Position numbers and translations under genes: made by a program. From Amblyomma americanum (Eukaryota > Arthropoda > Arachnida > Ixodida > Ixodidae), in the NCBI RefSeq assembly GCF_052857255.1, contig NC_135504.1, forward strand, positions 138,707,121-138,771,120: 64,000 bases of DNA, written 5' to 3'. Positions within the stretch are counted from its first letter, which is position 1. Each line of letters begins with the position of its first letter. Of the stretch, positions 22,900 through 33,498 are shown in pieces. The notes beneath the pieces were generated by a model. That model worked only from the letters and a program-made list of their open reading frames with translations. It ran no database searches and was not told the DNA's origin.

Positions 22900-23823
22900 A
22901 GGATTGTTATAAACAATAGATAATAGGTCTATAGACAATAGTCTATATGCAGTCTAAAGATTGTCTATAGACGATAGGAAATTAAGGCGGTTAGAGATTT
23001 GGGTCTATAAATTGTCTATAGGTCGTCTATAGACAAATGGCTGCTAAGCCGGTTATAGACTAGCCTTTAGATGGTTTATAGATTGTCTATAGACGAAAGA
23101 AATTTATGGTGGTTATAGGCTTTAGTCTATAGATGGTCTTAAGATTGTCTATGGACAAAAGGAAATAAGGCAGGTATAGACTTCAGCCTATATAAAATCT
23201 ATTGACCGCCTATAGACAAACGAAAATTATGTCTACTATAGACTTTGGTCTATGGACTTTCTATGCACAAAAGAAAATGAGGCAGTTATAGACTTCAGTC
23301 TATAGATAATCTATTGACCGTCTATTGACAAAGAAAACGTCTGTTACAGACTAGTCTGCAGATATTCTATGGACCATTTATAGACAGAAGAAAATTAAGG
23401 CGGTTATAGACTTTAGTCTATAAATAGTCCATCGACCACCTATAGACGAAAGGAAATTAAGGCTGTTAGAGACTTTAGTCTATGGATAATCTATTGGCTG
23501 GATATAGACAAAGGAAAATTATGTCTGTTATGGACTTTAGTCTATAGATGATCTATAGGCAGTATATGGACAAAATGAAATAAGGCTCTTATAGACTTTA
23601 GTCTATAGATAATCTATTGACCGTCTGTAGACAGGAAAATTGTCTGTTATAGACTTTAGTCTATAGATAGTCTATGGACCATCTATAGACAAAAGGAAAT
23701 TAGGGCGGTTATAGACTTTAGTCTATAGATTTTCTATAGACAGTCTATTGAAAAAATTTAAGTTTAAAGGGCGTCTATAGAGTCTATAAAATGTCTATAG
23801 ACAGTCTGTAGACCATTTTCATA
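22900..23823. repeat. GTCTATAGAC-rich array A (right outer)
   Basis: Mirror of the array at 7107-8030. Decamer variants sit in the same loose higher-order unit with AAGGAAATTAAGGCGGTTATAGAC-type spacers in this orientation. It ends at the Gypsy-A protease junction. Confidence 0.9.
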
Positions 23824-24687
23824 AGGGCGGTATCTATTTGGCAGCGTATGGCAGAACCTGCGATGTAGACAGTCGCTGACCAGTGGTCGTGGCCATCAAT
23901 TGCAATGACTTCCAAGGTTTGAAGGAAATAGCCATCGTCCTCTGCCATTTCGACCTGTTTTATCTTGCATGCTTGGCCCTTTGGTCTCGCATCTGGTTGA
24001 CGACACCAACGCGCGAAGTCGTTTCGGCCGCCACACTTGTTACAGCTCTTGCCTTGCGCAGGGCACTTTGCTTTTCCGTGTTCCATGAAATAACTATTCG
24101 GGAAAATTCTGAGGCTAACTTTCGATTTCCGAGCATGTACGGTGCCGTCATCTGCAGCGCTTGTTTCTGCCTCTCTGGTATTGTTAAAGTGGTCCTTCGC
24201 TTGTTGCCTTGCTGGGCATATTTCCACTGTTTTGGCATACGACGGATTTTCAGACAAGTTTCTCTGCAGTTCCTTGTCTCTAACTCCTAAAATTACTCGA
24301 CTGCGCAGTAGTCTGTCCTCTAGATCTCCAAATTCGCACAAGCGAGCAAGAGTTCCGATATCGATTAGCCACCACCCTCGCGTTGATTTCGGGAGCTGAA
24401 ACGAAACTCGTTGAACGTCAAATTCTTCGCTGGTTTGTAGTGGGCCTCGAATTTTTCAGTCAGCTTATCGAGGTCTTGCTTTTCGTCCTCATTTGCGAGT
24501 TTGAAGGTACAGAACACCACCTTGCTTCTTCACCAATTGTGACAAGAAATGTTGCTGCCTGAACTTCTTTAGGCTGCTTCGTTAGTCCCGTCGCCGCAGA
24601 AAACAGAGTGAACTCACTTTTCCAGTTCTGGTAAGCGTCACCCGTACTTTCCAGTGGCTTTGGCGGTGGAAGAACCGTCGACGCCAT
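23824..24687 (-). pseudogene. Gypsy-A gag and start of protease
   Basis: Read on the minus strand from 24687, a Ty3/Gypsy Gag starts MASTVLPPPKPLE. It shows YQNWKSEFTLFSAATGL and later EDRLLRSRVILGVRDKELQ, then a zinc knuckle (CNKCGGRNDFARWC; the spacing is CX2C, with H replaced by F). A protease start follows (YIAGSAIRCQIDT) and is cut at the palindrome edge. It has frame breaks. Orientation, order and family fit the RT half at 3880-5092, about 18.7 kb away, so I read them as one element split by later insertions. Confidence 0.8.
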
Positions 24688-24780
24688 ACTTCTTTCTCAG
24701 GAATGCACTAGGGGTGCAGCTGGACGAGGGGGTGAGGAAGATCAGCGGTGAACGCGGCTTGCGAAACGCGTCGCGGCCCC

Positions 24781-24912
24781 GCTTCTGGCACCATCTGAAC
24801 GGTCTGGAGGCAATGTAGAAAGTGTGTTCATTATCGGACAAGGAGCTGCTTATATAAGGACAGGTACAAGCATGAGCATGCGAACTTTGTACCGTAAGGG
24901 CACCTGTTAACA
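24781..24912 (-). repeat. Gypsy-A primer-binding site and probable 5' LTR
   Basis: On the minus strand TGGTGCCAGAAGC (24793-24781) just upstream of gag is a good primer-binding-site candidate. Upstream lies a TATA-like TTATATAAG (about 24850) and a possible LTR start TGTTAACAGG near 24912. The LTR boundaries cannot be confirmed because the second LTR is not in the window. Confidence 0.5.
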
Positions 24913-25555
24913 TGACTGCGCGCATACTTACAATTAGCTCATCTAAGGAAGATTTCACGGCTGTGCCTACCTCATAATCTGTATAATAATCGCCCTGTCC
25001 TGAGAACCTTCCTTTAAGTGCCACCTGTACGAACTTCACGTCGTCTTTTCAATTTCGTGAGCATGCAGCGCATAACTGGTTCGACAAACGGATTTGATAA
25101 GTCCTTCTTACCATTGCTTGGCCATTGATGAATTAAACTCGATTCCTGAACCAACAGTCCATGAACGTGACAACTCTAAATTCAGGCAGCTAATACCAGC
25201 TCACTTTACCAAATAATCTCCTTATCATTAAAAATTTTCATTTATACTCATATATCAAACAGCTCTGTAGCTCTTCCCTAAGCCTATGTATATTTCACAT
25301 TTTCTGCTTTGTCTTTTCCTCTGTCTTTGTAATAATTGTGCATATACACCTTTGTATTGAACTGTAAATATATGAGAAAATAAATCGCATTAGTCTTTTT
25401 TCCGTATTGCCCTTTCAATAACCACGGTTTCATAAGAATGTATAACGTTAACTTGCCTCTCTGCTTTTTATTTCGCTTTATAATTATATGACAACGTGAA
25501 TACTTTACTTGTTACCCCCTTTATGTAAGGCCCAACCCAGGGTCCTTAAGGGATA
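24913..25555. other. No recognisable feature
   Basis: AT-rich sequence with scattered AATAAA-like words. No domain or repeat recognised. Confidence 0.4.
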
Positions 25556-25556
25556 A

Positions 25557-25792
25557 GACATACATACATACATACATACATACATACATACATACATACA
25601 TACATACATACATACATACATACATACATACATACATACATACATACATACATACATACATACATACATACATACATACATACATACATACATACATACA
25701 TACATACATACATACATACATACATACATACATACATACATACATACATACATACATACATACATACATACGTACGTACGTACATACATACA
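25557..25792. repeat. (CATA)n microsatellite, ~236 bp
   Basis: Almost perfect tetranucleotide tract with a CGTACGTACGTA interruption near 25771-25782. On the minus strand it directly follows AATAAAGCTTG, so it may be the expanded 3' tail of a minus-strand LINE whose 3' UTR would be 25793-26054. Confidence 0.95.
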
Positions 25793-26054
25793 AGCTTTAT
25801 TTTCCACAAAGATGTTGAAGGAGGCGCAGGGAAAAGCCGTACATTTGCGGCTTCACAAATCCTCCGCCCCCTTACAGTGTACATTGCAGCAGAGTGGGGC
25901 AATACACAATATCACATTTTTTTGTGGCAAAGAGAAAAGAAAAAGAGCAATATATCGCATCAGACAGTAAAATAAGCATAAATAAAAGTTTCAATAGAGC
26001 ACTGTTTTTGATTTCCTGGAAAACTTTTTTTTTTCAAAAATAAAAATGATGATG
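25793..26054 (-). other. Possible LINE 3' UTR
   Basis: The sequence ends, on the minus strand, in GGAAAATAAAGCTTG immediately before the TGTA-type tract, the usual layout of a LINE polyadenylation signal and tail. No coding part of a LINE is seen, so the call is weak. Confidence 0.3.
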
Positions 26055-26700
26055 TTCAACCAAAGCATAAGATTGCCACAGCATACCTCCCACAAACGAA
26101 CGGGCTAACCGAGCGTTCGAACCGGACATTAACAGACATGTTGTCTATGTGCGGATCCACCGACGACAAAGACTGGGATCTTGCCTTGCCCTATGTGACG
26201 TTCGCTTAAAACACCTCCCGGCATGACACAGCTGGTTACTCTCCGTTCTATCTCTTATACGGGTGACACGCCGGCCTGCCTCTGGACATACTCGTCCCAT
26301 CCGCTGACCGTCCCGTCACCGCCGACGCCCGTGACTCCATTGCTCAAGCTGCAGACGCTTGCCAAATAGCCCGTAGTCGGCTCCAAGCGTCCCAGCAAAC
26401 ACAGAAGTCTCTGTAGGATAATCGCCATCGCCACGTCACCAACGAACTGGGGTCGCTCGTTCTTCTGTGGTGTCCTTCCCGCCGCGCCGGTCTCTCTGAG
26501 AAACATTTGTCCCCCTACCATGGCCCTTATCGTGTGGTGCGTCAGGTCACCGACGTCACGTATGAAGCTGCTCCTCATACGCCTGCGTCCTCATCATGTG
26601 GACCACCTACCGATATTGTTCACGTTATGCGCCTCAAGCCCTACCACGTCGTTCCTCTATCACCAGCCTAGCGCCGAGACAGCGCTCGTGCCACCGGGTT
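26055..26700 (+). pseudogene. Gypsy-D integrase C-terminal fragment
   Basis: A 5'-truncated Ty3/Gypsy integrase. [19 protein letters not shown] (with the catalytic glutamate) is followed by DWDLALPYVTFA, a stop, SPFYLLYG, and the C-terminal GPYRVVRQVTDVTYE and MRLKPYHV. Several in-frame stops are present. An LTR follows at 26703. It resembles Gypsy-C and Gypsy-E integrase. Confidence 0.8.
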
Positions 26701-26702
26701 TA

Positions 26703-26864
26703 TGTTACGACGAAGTGGAAGACGAAGTGGCCTCTGCGAGAAAGGACAAAGGAAGAGGAGGAGGTTAATGGGGCTCCCTGTTCGTGTTGATGCTCCCTGC
26801 TAGGAACTCTTCATTCTAACCTCTCACGCTTGTAAATAAATATAAATATTATTTCCCCGTAACA
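26703..26864 (+). repeat. Gypsy-D 3' LTR
   Basis: A 162-bp segment starting TGTTACGACG and ending CCCCGTAACA (inverted TGTTACG/CGTAACA termini), with AATAAATATAAA near its end, directly after the integrase. The next bases are ATAT, the same tetramer duplicated by Gypsy-C and Gypsy-E. The 5' end of the element is missing, so no duplication can be confirmed. Confidence 0.65.
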
Positions 26865-27480
26865 ATATTGCCACATGACGACAGGATTGACTGAACATTT
26901 TTTCTTGCTGCTCATAAAACGCGGGTTGTGTTTCGACACGCATTCATGCTTTCGATGGGCTGTCATAGTTAACCATTCTGCACAGCTGGTGTAATTTTGG
27001 AGGCCTAAAAACGACCTCAACTCCTGCTCTACGTCCCATGTTTTTCGTTTTTCGGGTTGTGTGATTAAGCATGCAGGTTAGGTATCACAGGGACCTTCCT
27101 CCACTTGCGCTTGGTTCCTTCCTTGATTTCTTGAGCTTGCTTTCTTCAACAGCACTGAGATGTGCCTGGTAAGCGACTTCAAGATATTGCGCTTGCCTCT
27201 CAAAATCATGTTGCACTCGGTGCACCATTAGCTTTGCACGATCTCCGTTGCTATTTCTATGACTTATGTGTCTCCTACTTGGAATGTGCCGAAGCATACC
27301 GAAAGACTAGCTCGTTGCCCCTTGGCTCACAAGCCGTACGCAAGTGGTCAAAACGAATGTCCCGACCCAAATCCAAGAACCTAACATGGCCGTTCACAGG
27401 ACGCTCCTGAATTATTGTCAGCGGTCGAAGGCACCGAGCGAACAATGTGACGACTTTAGACACTCGTGTTTCAACAGAAT
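26865..27480 (-). pseudogene. Penelope-like element B fragment
   Basis: On the minus strand: RT end (NGHVRFLDLGRDIRFDHL, EPRGNELVFRYASAHSK at 27400-27275), thumb/linker (VHRVQHDFERQAQYLEV, EESKLKKSRKEPSASGG at 27235-27100) and RRAGVEVVF followed by KLHQLCRMVN (about 27020-26945). These are conserved Penelope-like landmarks between RT and endonuclease. The GIY-YIG domain is not reached; the copy ends at the Gypsy-D LTR, so Gypsy-D probably inserted into it. Multiple stops and shifts. Confidence 0.65.
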
Positions 27481-27603
27481 TTGTCGCTGTTCAGAGCTAC
27501 AAAAAAAATTTGGCGGACATATAATCTGCGTCTTAAGGGGCGAAGTCACCATGCATTTAGATTACATTTTTGAGCACATTAGAAATAGTTTTATGACTGG
27601 TGT

Positions 27604-27830
27604 CATCATCATCAATAGCCTGACTGCACCCACAGCAGGGTGAAGGCCTCTCCCATGTGTATCCAATTAACCCTGCCCTTTGCCAGCTGCGCCAACCTTA
27701 TCGCCACAAACTCTTTATTCTCATCCGCCCGCCAAACTTTCTGCCGCCCCCTTGTACGCTTGCCTTCGCTTGGAATCCACATCGTTGCCCATAAAGCGAC
27801 CCCGAAAATCTGTTTACGAAGGCTAGGAAA
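27604..27830 (-). mobile_element. RTE LINE 3'-end fragment
   Basis: Matches the 3' end of the RTE copy at 61382-61600 (CATCATCATC tail complement, then CCTGACTGCACCCACAGCAGGG and CCAATTAACCCTGCCCTTTGCCAGCTGC). On the minus strand it is the C-terminal coding end plus a TGATGA-type tail. Confidence 0.8.
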
Positions 27831-28128
27831 AGCGCGAGAGATGGGTATTCCATCACTTGTCGCTGCAATGCAAAAACTGTTAAACGAACTTCCTCACCAA
27901 AGATATCGCCGATTAAAAATGATGCTTTCCCGTTACCCTACCGACTCCCCGCTACTCATACACGCGAATTCGCACCGAAAAGAAAGAAAAGACCTGGGCG
28001 TGGACGTGGCTGTCCCTGTTCCCACAGGCGGGCGTGGTCTCACTGGGCGGTGACTGTTCGTATCACTAGCTTCTGACTGCTTGATTGTCTTTCGCTTTTG
28101 CAGGACGCTTGCAGGTCGCTAGGGGCGC

Positions 28129-29511
28129 ATGTCGACGTCCTCTCCTGGCCAGGGGAACTCCCCCTGGTCGGCCAGCCTCCCCCCTAACCAACTCCCCCTG
28201 GACACCTTCTTTCGGGGTGGCGTCGGCACTATTCCCGTGGCCTTGGTTCCATCGGATGGTGGCGCCATTCGACTCAATAACCCGGATGCGGTTCAGACTG
28301 CGCTACAGGCGATTACGCCTCACTTCTTAAAAATCTGTGATGTCCGGCAGTACGACAGAGGAGGCGTGGTGTGCAGGTCGGCCGACCAGGCCTGCATCAT
28401 GGATTTGTTAACGTCCACAGCTTTTGGAAGCCAGTCGGTAAGCGCATTTATACCGCCGCACTTGGCGTGCTCTAAAGGGCTGGTGCGAGGGGTTGACCCA
28501 CGCCTTAGCCCTAAGGAAACGCTAGAGAAACTCTCCTCCGCAGGGGTGATTTCTGTACATCGGTGCACTCGGGTCGTTGAGGAAACAAAACTTCCAACTG
28601 AAACGGTAATTGCCACCTTTGCGGGTCTCTCCTCTCCATCTGGGTTGAAGGTGCGGCCCCTGGTTTTCAGGGTCGATCCGTATTCTTCAAGGCCACTTCA
28701 ATGCCGCAACTGCTGGAGGTTTGGCCACAGCGCGAACACCTGCAAGTCGAGCTCAAGGTGCAGTGTGTGTGGTGGTAATCATGACCGTGTAGGAAGGTGT
28801 TCAAAAGATGAGATGTGTTGCTTGTGCAGCGGTAGTTACTCCGCCACATATTCTAATTGTCCTGCAAGGGCTGAGGAGGTTAAGGTGCTGGAAGTGTTAG
28901 AAAAGCGCCGGTGCTCAAGGCGCGAGGCTATGGCTATTCTTAAGGAAAGGACGTATGGGTACTCAAGTGTGGCAGCACGGCAGATGACTGCGGTCGTGGA
29001 TTCAAGTCTGTCAGATGCGATTGCTACAGCGGTTGAAAAGGCAATGGCCAAGGTCATGGATCGGCTAGTGAATTCAGTAACAGAGTGCATATCGCAAGTC
29101 ATGGTGGCGCAAATGACCTCTTCAATAATGACCTCCAATGCTGCGTTCAAGTCATCCGTGGATCCTGCAGTACCTACTGAACTCAGTGCGGAGACGCCTT
29201 CCCTTGTTTCAATGCAGCCGCAAAAAGAGCGCACGCCTCCAACTCATGTACCTGAAGTCACGACCGCAGCAATTGATGGGTGTGTTGAGCTGATGGAGCT
29301 CGATGCTCGAGCTCAGAAACGTAGCCGGTCTCCTTTAGCCGTTGCTGGTCCGTCTAGCTCCCTTCAATCCAAAACAAAAAAGAGTAATTCAGGAAAAACT
29401 GGTCACCACAGCATTTTGAAAAGGCAGTTGCTGCTGCAGATCTCTCGCCAGAATAGGGTCTCTGAGAGTGCTGCAGTGGAACTGCCGTTCCATTCAATCA
29501 GCTTTCACTGA
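28129..29511 (+). CDS. I-clade LINE ORF1 (Gag-like, zinc knuckles)
   Basis: An uninterrupted 460-codon ORF. The N-terminal half resembles LINE Gag-like RNA-binding proteins. Three CCHC/CCCH knuckles follow, at about residues 190-245: CRNCWRFGHSANTC, CSVCGGNHDRVGRC and CCLCSGSYSATYSNC. The C-terminal part is Ser/Thr-rich with a basic KRSRSP segment. The protein would bind the element RNA in a ribonucleoprotein. The start ATG 28129 gives the full N-terminus. The end overlaps ORF2 in another frame. The frame is intact while ORF2 is broken. Confidence 0.85.
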   Translation: MSTSSPGQGNSPWSASLPPNQLPLDTFFRGGVGTIPVALVPSDGGAIRLNNPDAVQTALQAITPHFLKICDVRQYDRGGVVCRSADQACIMDLLTSTAFGSQSVSAFIPPHLACSKGLVRGVDPRLSPKETLEKLSSAGVISVHRCTRVVEETKLPTETVIATFAGLSSPSGLKVRPLVFRVDPYSSRPLQCRNCWRFGHSANTCKSSSRCSVCGGNHDRVGRCSKDEMCCLCSGSYSATYSNCPARAEEVKVLEVLEKRRCSRREAMAILKERTYGYSSVAARQMTAVVDSSLSDAIATAVEKAMAKVMDRLVNSVTECISQVMVAQMTSSIMTSNAAFKSSVDPAVPTELSAETPSLVSMQPQKERTPPTHVPEVTTAAIDGCVELMELDARAQKRSRSPLAVAGPSSSLQSKTKKSNSGKTGHHSILKRQLLLQISRQNRVSESAAVELPFHSISFH

Positions 29512-32500
29512 TTTAGTAACTCTTTCAAATCGACTTTCTCCTCATGTCATTGCGCTTCAAGAAACCTCGTTGTCGAAAGAGTTTTAATTTCAAATGGAAC
29601 ATTATCGAATTTTTATAATGGACCGTCCATCAAAGGGGGGCGGTTTGCTTCTGCTGGTTTCATCCAGATTCTGCCACAAGGCACGATTGGTGTTTCAGCG
29701 GGTGGACGCTCATTGCGAATTTCAGGCAGTGGATCTTTCAGTTCCTGGTTTCCATCCCATTACTGTCGCAAATGTATATTTTCCATCTGGGGTTCATGAC
29801 TCACGGCCATTAGATTCCTTACTCTCTGTCAGCAGATCACATGTGTTGCTTGTTGGGGATTTCAATTCGCATCACTTGACTTGGGGTTATCGAACAGACC
29901 AGTGCGGTTTGCGTTTATGGGATTGGGCTTGTGTGAATAACCTAAACTGTCATAACTCGGGTTTTCCTACCTTTCTCCGTGGGCACTCCCGATCAGCATT
30001 GGATTTAACGTTTTCAACCCCAGGGGTAGCAGTTTCCTCCTGGACTCCGGTTGACTGTGCCACAAACAGTGACCATTTCCCACTCACTTTTGACATTGTG
30101 TGTCCGATGACTTCTATCGGCGGATTCAGTTGCACCCTAGTCGATTACAACAAGTTCAAAAGTTCACTCAGTTCAGAACTACACTCTTTGCCGAATTTGT
30201 CTAAGGAGAGCTGGGTGTTAGGCATATGCTCTATTTTAGATCGGGTACGGAGGCAATCAGAGTTTACAGTGTGCGATAGCATAGGCACTTCTCAGAGCCC
30301 TTGGTGGAATGCAGAATGTTCAAAGGACTACTGGCGGCGCAAGGAAGTCTGGAAGAAACTTATCCATAATCAATGTCCCCGGAATTGGATCGATTATAAG
30401 TTTCTTACAGCTACCTTCAAGCGCACAGTCACTAGGGCAAAAGAAAAATATGATGAAGAGAATTATGCCCATCTATCAAAATCTAATAACAGACAAGCCT
30501 TGTTTCGCTTTCTGAGGTCAAGGAACAGGCTGCCACCGCCTAACAACATTCCCTCTAATGTGCTCACTCCAGTAGAGCTTGCCAGGTCATTAGAAGAAAT
30601 TGGCAAAGGCTTGGAACACCGTTTTTCGGCTGCGCTCTCTCGCCCACAACTGCTTGGGAATCACTATGATGATTTCCTTAATGTCTCGGTTTCTGAGCTC
30701 TCCCAGGTGATAAATCGGTTACCTTCTGCAGCCCCTGGTCCTGACCGTGTCACCTCTGCAATGATTAAAATACTGTTCGACGAATCCCCCAATGCTATAT
30801 TGGAGCTGGTAAATTACTCTATTAGAACCCCATGGATCTCGGATGTATGGCGTGTTTCCAAAATTATCCCGGTGCTTAAAAAGCCAGGCGAAGGGTTGGT
30901 CTTAGACAACATTCGACCAATTTCATTGACATCGAATCTGGTGAAATTGGTTGAACGCGTGCTGTATGGACGAATCATGCCCATTATTACTGAAAAGGGA
31001 CTACTTAACCCCTGTCAGATTGGTTTCAAGCCTGGGTGCTCTATATGGTGTGCGCATACTGACCTCGAAAGCCGTGTCCGACTAGCGCGCCGGCGTCGAC
31101 AGTATGCTGCGCTGGTAACTCTTGACATCTCGAAAGCATATGACAGTGTCGAACATGGGCCTCTGATGTACAGACTACGTGCTCTGGGCTTGCCAAGTTA
31201 TTTTGTGGAATGGATGTCAGCTTTCCTGGCTGACAGAGAATTTTATTGTTGTCAACGCGGAGTTTCTACAAGGAAATTTCATCAATCTAGAGGTGTGCCT
31301 CAAGGTGCAGTTCTCTCCCCTGTTCTATTCAACCTCTTAGTTCGATTCCGACTTCCCCCGACGTGACTACGTACGTGTATGCAGACGATATAGCTTTCTT
31401 TGCTGCTGCGAGTGATTTACATTCTGTGTATATGGTTTTACAGTCATATTTAAATTCCCTTGACCGATTATTATCTGAATTACACTTAAGTCTTAATGTA
31501 AACAAGTGCGCTTTATTTCCTTTTCCGGTTACTCAACAGGTACACATTTCATTGTCTTATCGTCATCATGTCATTCCTCAGGTATGTTCCCTAAAGTATC
31601 TCGGGGTAACTTAAGATTCCTCTCTCTCTTGGCGGTCACATATAGATCAGGTTGCTGCGAAAGGGATTCGGGCGGTAGGCCTTCTGCGAAGGATGAGTAG
31701 CCCTCGCTGCGGTATGCGCAGACATGCTCTGCTGCTGATTTACAAAATGTATATCCGGCCAATCTTGGAATTCGGTTGCGTTTTGTTTTCTGGAGCAGCT
31801 GCATACAAAATGCGCCCACTTCTGCTCTTAGAGCGAGAAGCTCTGCGCCTGTGCTTGGGCCTCCCTAAATACGTGGTAAACAATGTTTTGTATCTGGAAG
31901 CGCGGGTGCCGTCTCTTACTGCAAGGTTTCGCCTTTTGACAGTACAAACGTTTTTAAAGTTTTGCGACTCGGACCAGCATGCATCCGAGTTGATCTTCCT
32001 AGGGCAGCGAGCGGAGTTCTTGGGTGTCGGATGGTCTCGCCTTCAAACTCCCCAAATCTGTTTCGTTGAATCTTTGCTGGGCCCACTGAACGTGCGAATA
32101 CCTGAAATTGTTCCGGTGCGGTCCATCCCTGCAAATGTGTCTATCATCTACGATGATATTTATCCACGTAATGCAAAATTACTGCCTTTCTCATGGTTAA
32201 ATGGTATGTTGCAGGATTATTTGTCGACCTTCAGCTCACATGTTGCAATTGCGACTGATGGCTCGGTGAGTGCAGAAAAGGCAGGTGTAGGTATTTACTC
32301 CCAGTCCTTTGACTGGTCTTTTTCTCTCCGTCTCCAAGATTTCACTCCTATCTATCTGGCTGAGTTTCTAGCAGTGGTTCTCGCTCTGCGAAAGGTACCA
32401 ATTTCTTTATCAGCAGTAATAATAATTACGGACTCGTTATCTTTATGCACTTCCTTCTCGGCGCCCACTGAATCGCAGCTCTTTCGGATTCTAAAATTCC

Positions 32501-33081
32501 TTATCCCTCCACACATCACATCAATTCGATTTCTTTGGGTTCCTGGGCACAGGGGTCTTCTATTAAATGAATAAGCTGATGCTTTAGCGAAGGCAGCCCT
32601 GAGTGGACCGATTGTTGACCCGCTTCCAAAAACTGCTTACATCACGGCGGCACGCTTCCGACGGTACACTGTAATGAACGAACTGGGCGCATCAGCGCTT
32701 ACTTCCTTGGACGACTTCCAGCACCTACTGTTCCCATGGAGAAGCTCAGTCTGGCGGTCGCGCAACCTTGAAGTTTCCTTCACGAGGCTTCGTTGCCGAG
32801 TGCCGCAACTAAATTTTTACCTATACAGGCCTGGTCTGGCGATCTCCCCATTGTGTCCGTATTGTGCGGAGCCGGAAACAATAGAGCACTTTCTTCTTTT
32901 TTGCCGTCGCTACTCATCGATTAGGAGGCGACTATTAGAAGTTGCAATACAGAATCTCAGTTTGCGCCTGTCTTCTGTGGTTGTTCTGTCTCTTGGCGCT
33001 TCTATGCTTGGCCATACCAATGGGAATGTTTGCTCTGCCGTTCAAAATTATCTACTAGAATCAAAACGTCTACCTTCATGA
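29460..33081 (+). pseudogene. I-clade LINE ORF2: endonuclease, RT, RNase H
   Basis: ORF2 overlaps the end of ORF1 in a different frame. The apurinic-type endonuclease starts at WNCRSIQ (about 29472) with ALQETSLS (Q-E-T). It has GDFNSHHLTWG (about 29850), the SALDLTF motif, and SDHFPLTF (catalytic D-H). RT has RPISLTSNLVKLVERVL, LDISKAYDSVEHG, GVPQGAVLSP, then YADDIAFF after a frameshift near 31350. RNase H shows the catalytic residues in ATDGS, AEFLAVV, TDSLSL and ADALAKA. The C-terminal CPYCAEPETIEHFLLFC finger ends the protein. In-frame stops lie at 29585-29587, 31612-31614 and 32572-32574, so three stops and one frameshift separate it from an open frame. Confidence 0.9.
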
Positions 33082-33337
33082 GCTTTCGTCCTGCCCATCC
33101 CATTATCAGCTTCTGTATGTCGGTTTTTACAACCACTTATAGTATTCCCTACCCCTTCTTTGCCTAAATTTTAGTTTGTATGCCCCCCTAACCTCCTGCA
33201 ACCTCCTCGGCTACGAAAACTGTGCGATCCAAATTTTGGTAGGTCATCCCATGCTTGCCACATGCAACTGGTCATTTAAATAGTCACCGCCTGGTTATGG
33301 CCAATCCCCCTTGTGGGTATGTGCCATTGTGTGAGGT

Positions 33338-33353
33338 CAACAACAACAACAAC
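33338..33353 (+). repeat. (CAA)n 3' tail of the I-clade LINE
   Basis: Five CAA units end the 3' UTR (33082-33353). Trinucleotide tails are usual for I-clade LINEs. No target duplication could be identified because the 5' end (probably near 27985) is unclear. Confidence 0.7.
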
Positions 33354-33498
33354 CCACCCAAGAATGCGTCACGTAATGACGCTCGGCTTGTTTACTTCCG
33401 GTGGTCGCAGCCATTTTCGCACGCGTGTGTATCGCTGGTATCGCATCGCTGGTATCGCTGGTATCGCATAACTTGTCCTTTGCCTAACTGCGTACTAC

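Larger units (their letters stand above)
15832..23823 (-). repeat. Giant palindrome, right arm (~8.0 kb)
   Basis: The reverse complement of this segment follows the left arm (7104-15518) in the same order. It lacks the HP1 insertion and part of inner array B. Its outer end reads GTCTGTAGACCATTTTCAT (ending near 23822) and abuts the Gypsy-A protease sequence. Confidence 0.9.

Noticed and set aside
7104..23823. Palindrome as a sequencing or assembly artefact
   Set aside because: Arm divergence, the one-sided HP1 insertion with an empty site in the other arm, and the inner length difference are not expected of a fold-back read; a long-read check is still the decisive test.
7104..23823. Telomeric or centromeric origin of the decamer arrays
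   Set aside because: No TTAGG-type telomere repeat is present, and the arrays are short, paired and flanked by transposons.
25505..25902. ORFs of 90-118 codons reading YVCM repeats
   Set aside because: They are translations of the (CATA)n microsatellite in three frames.
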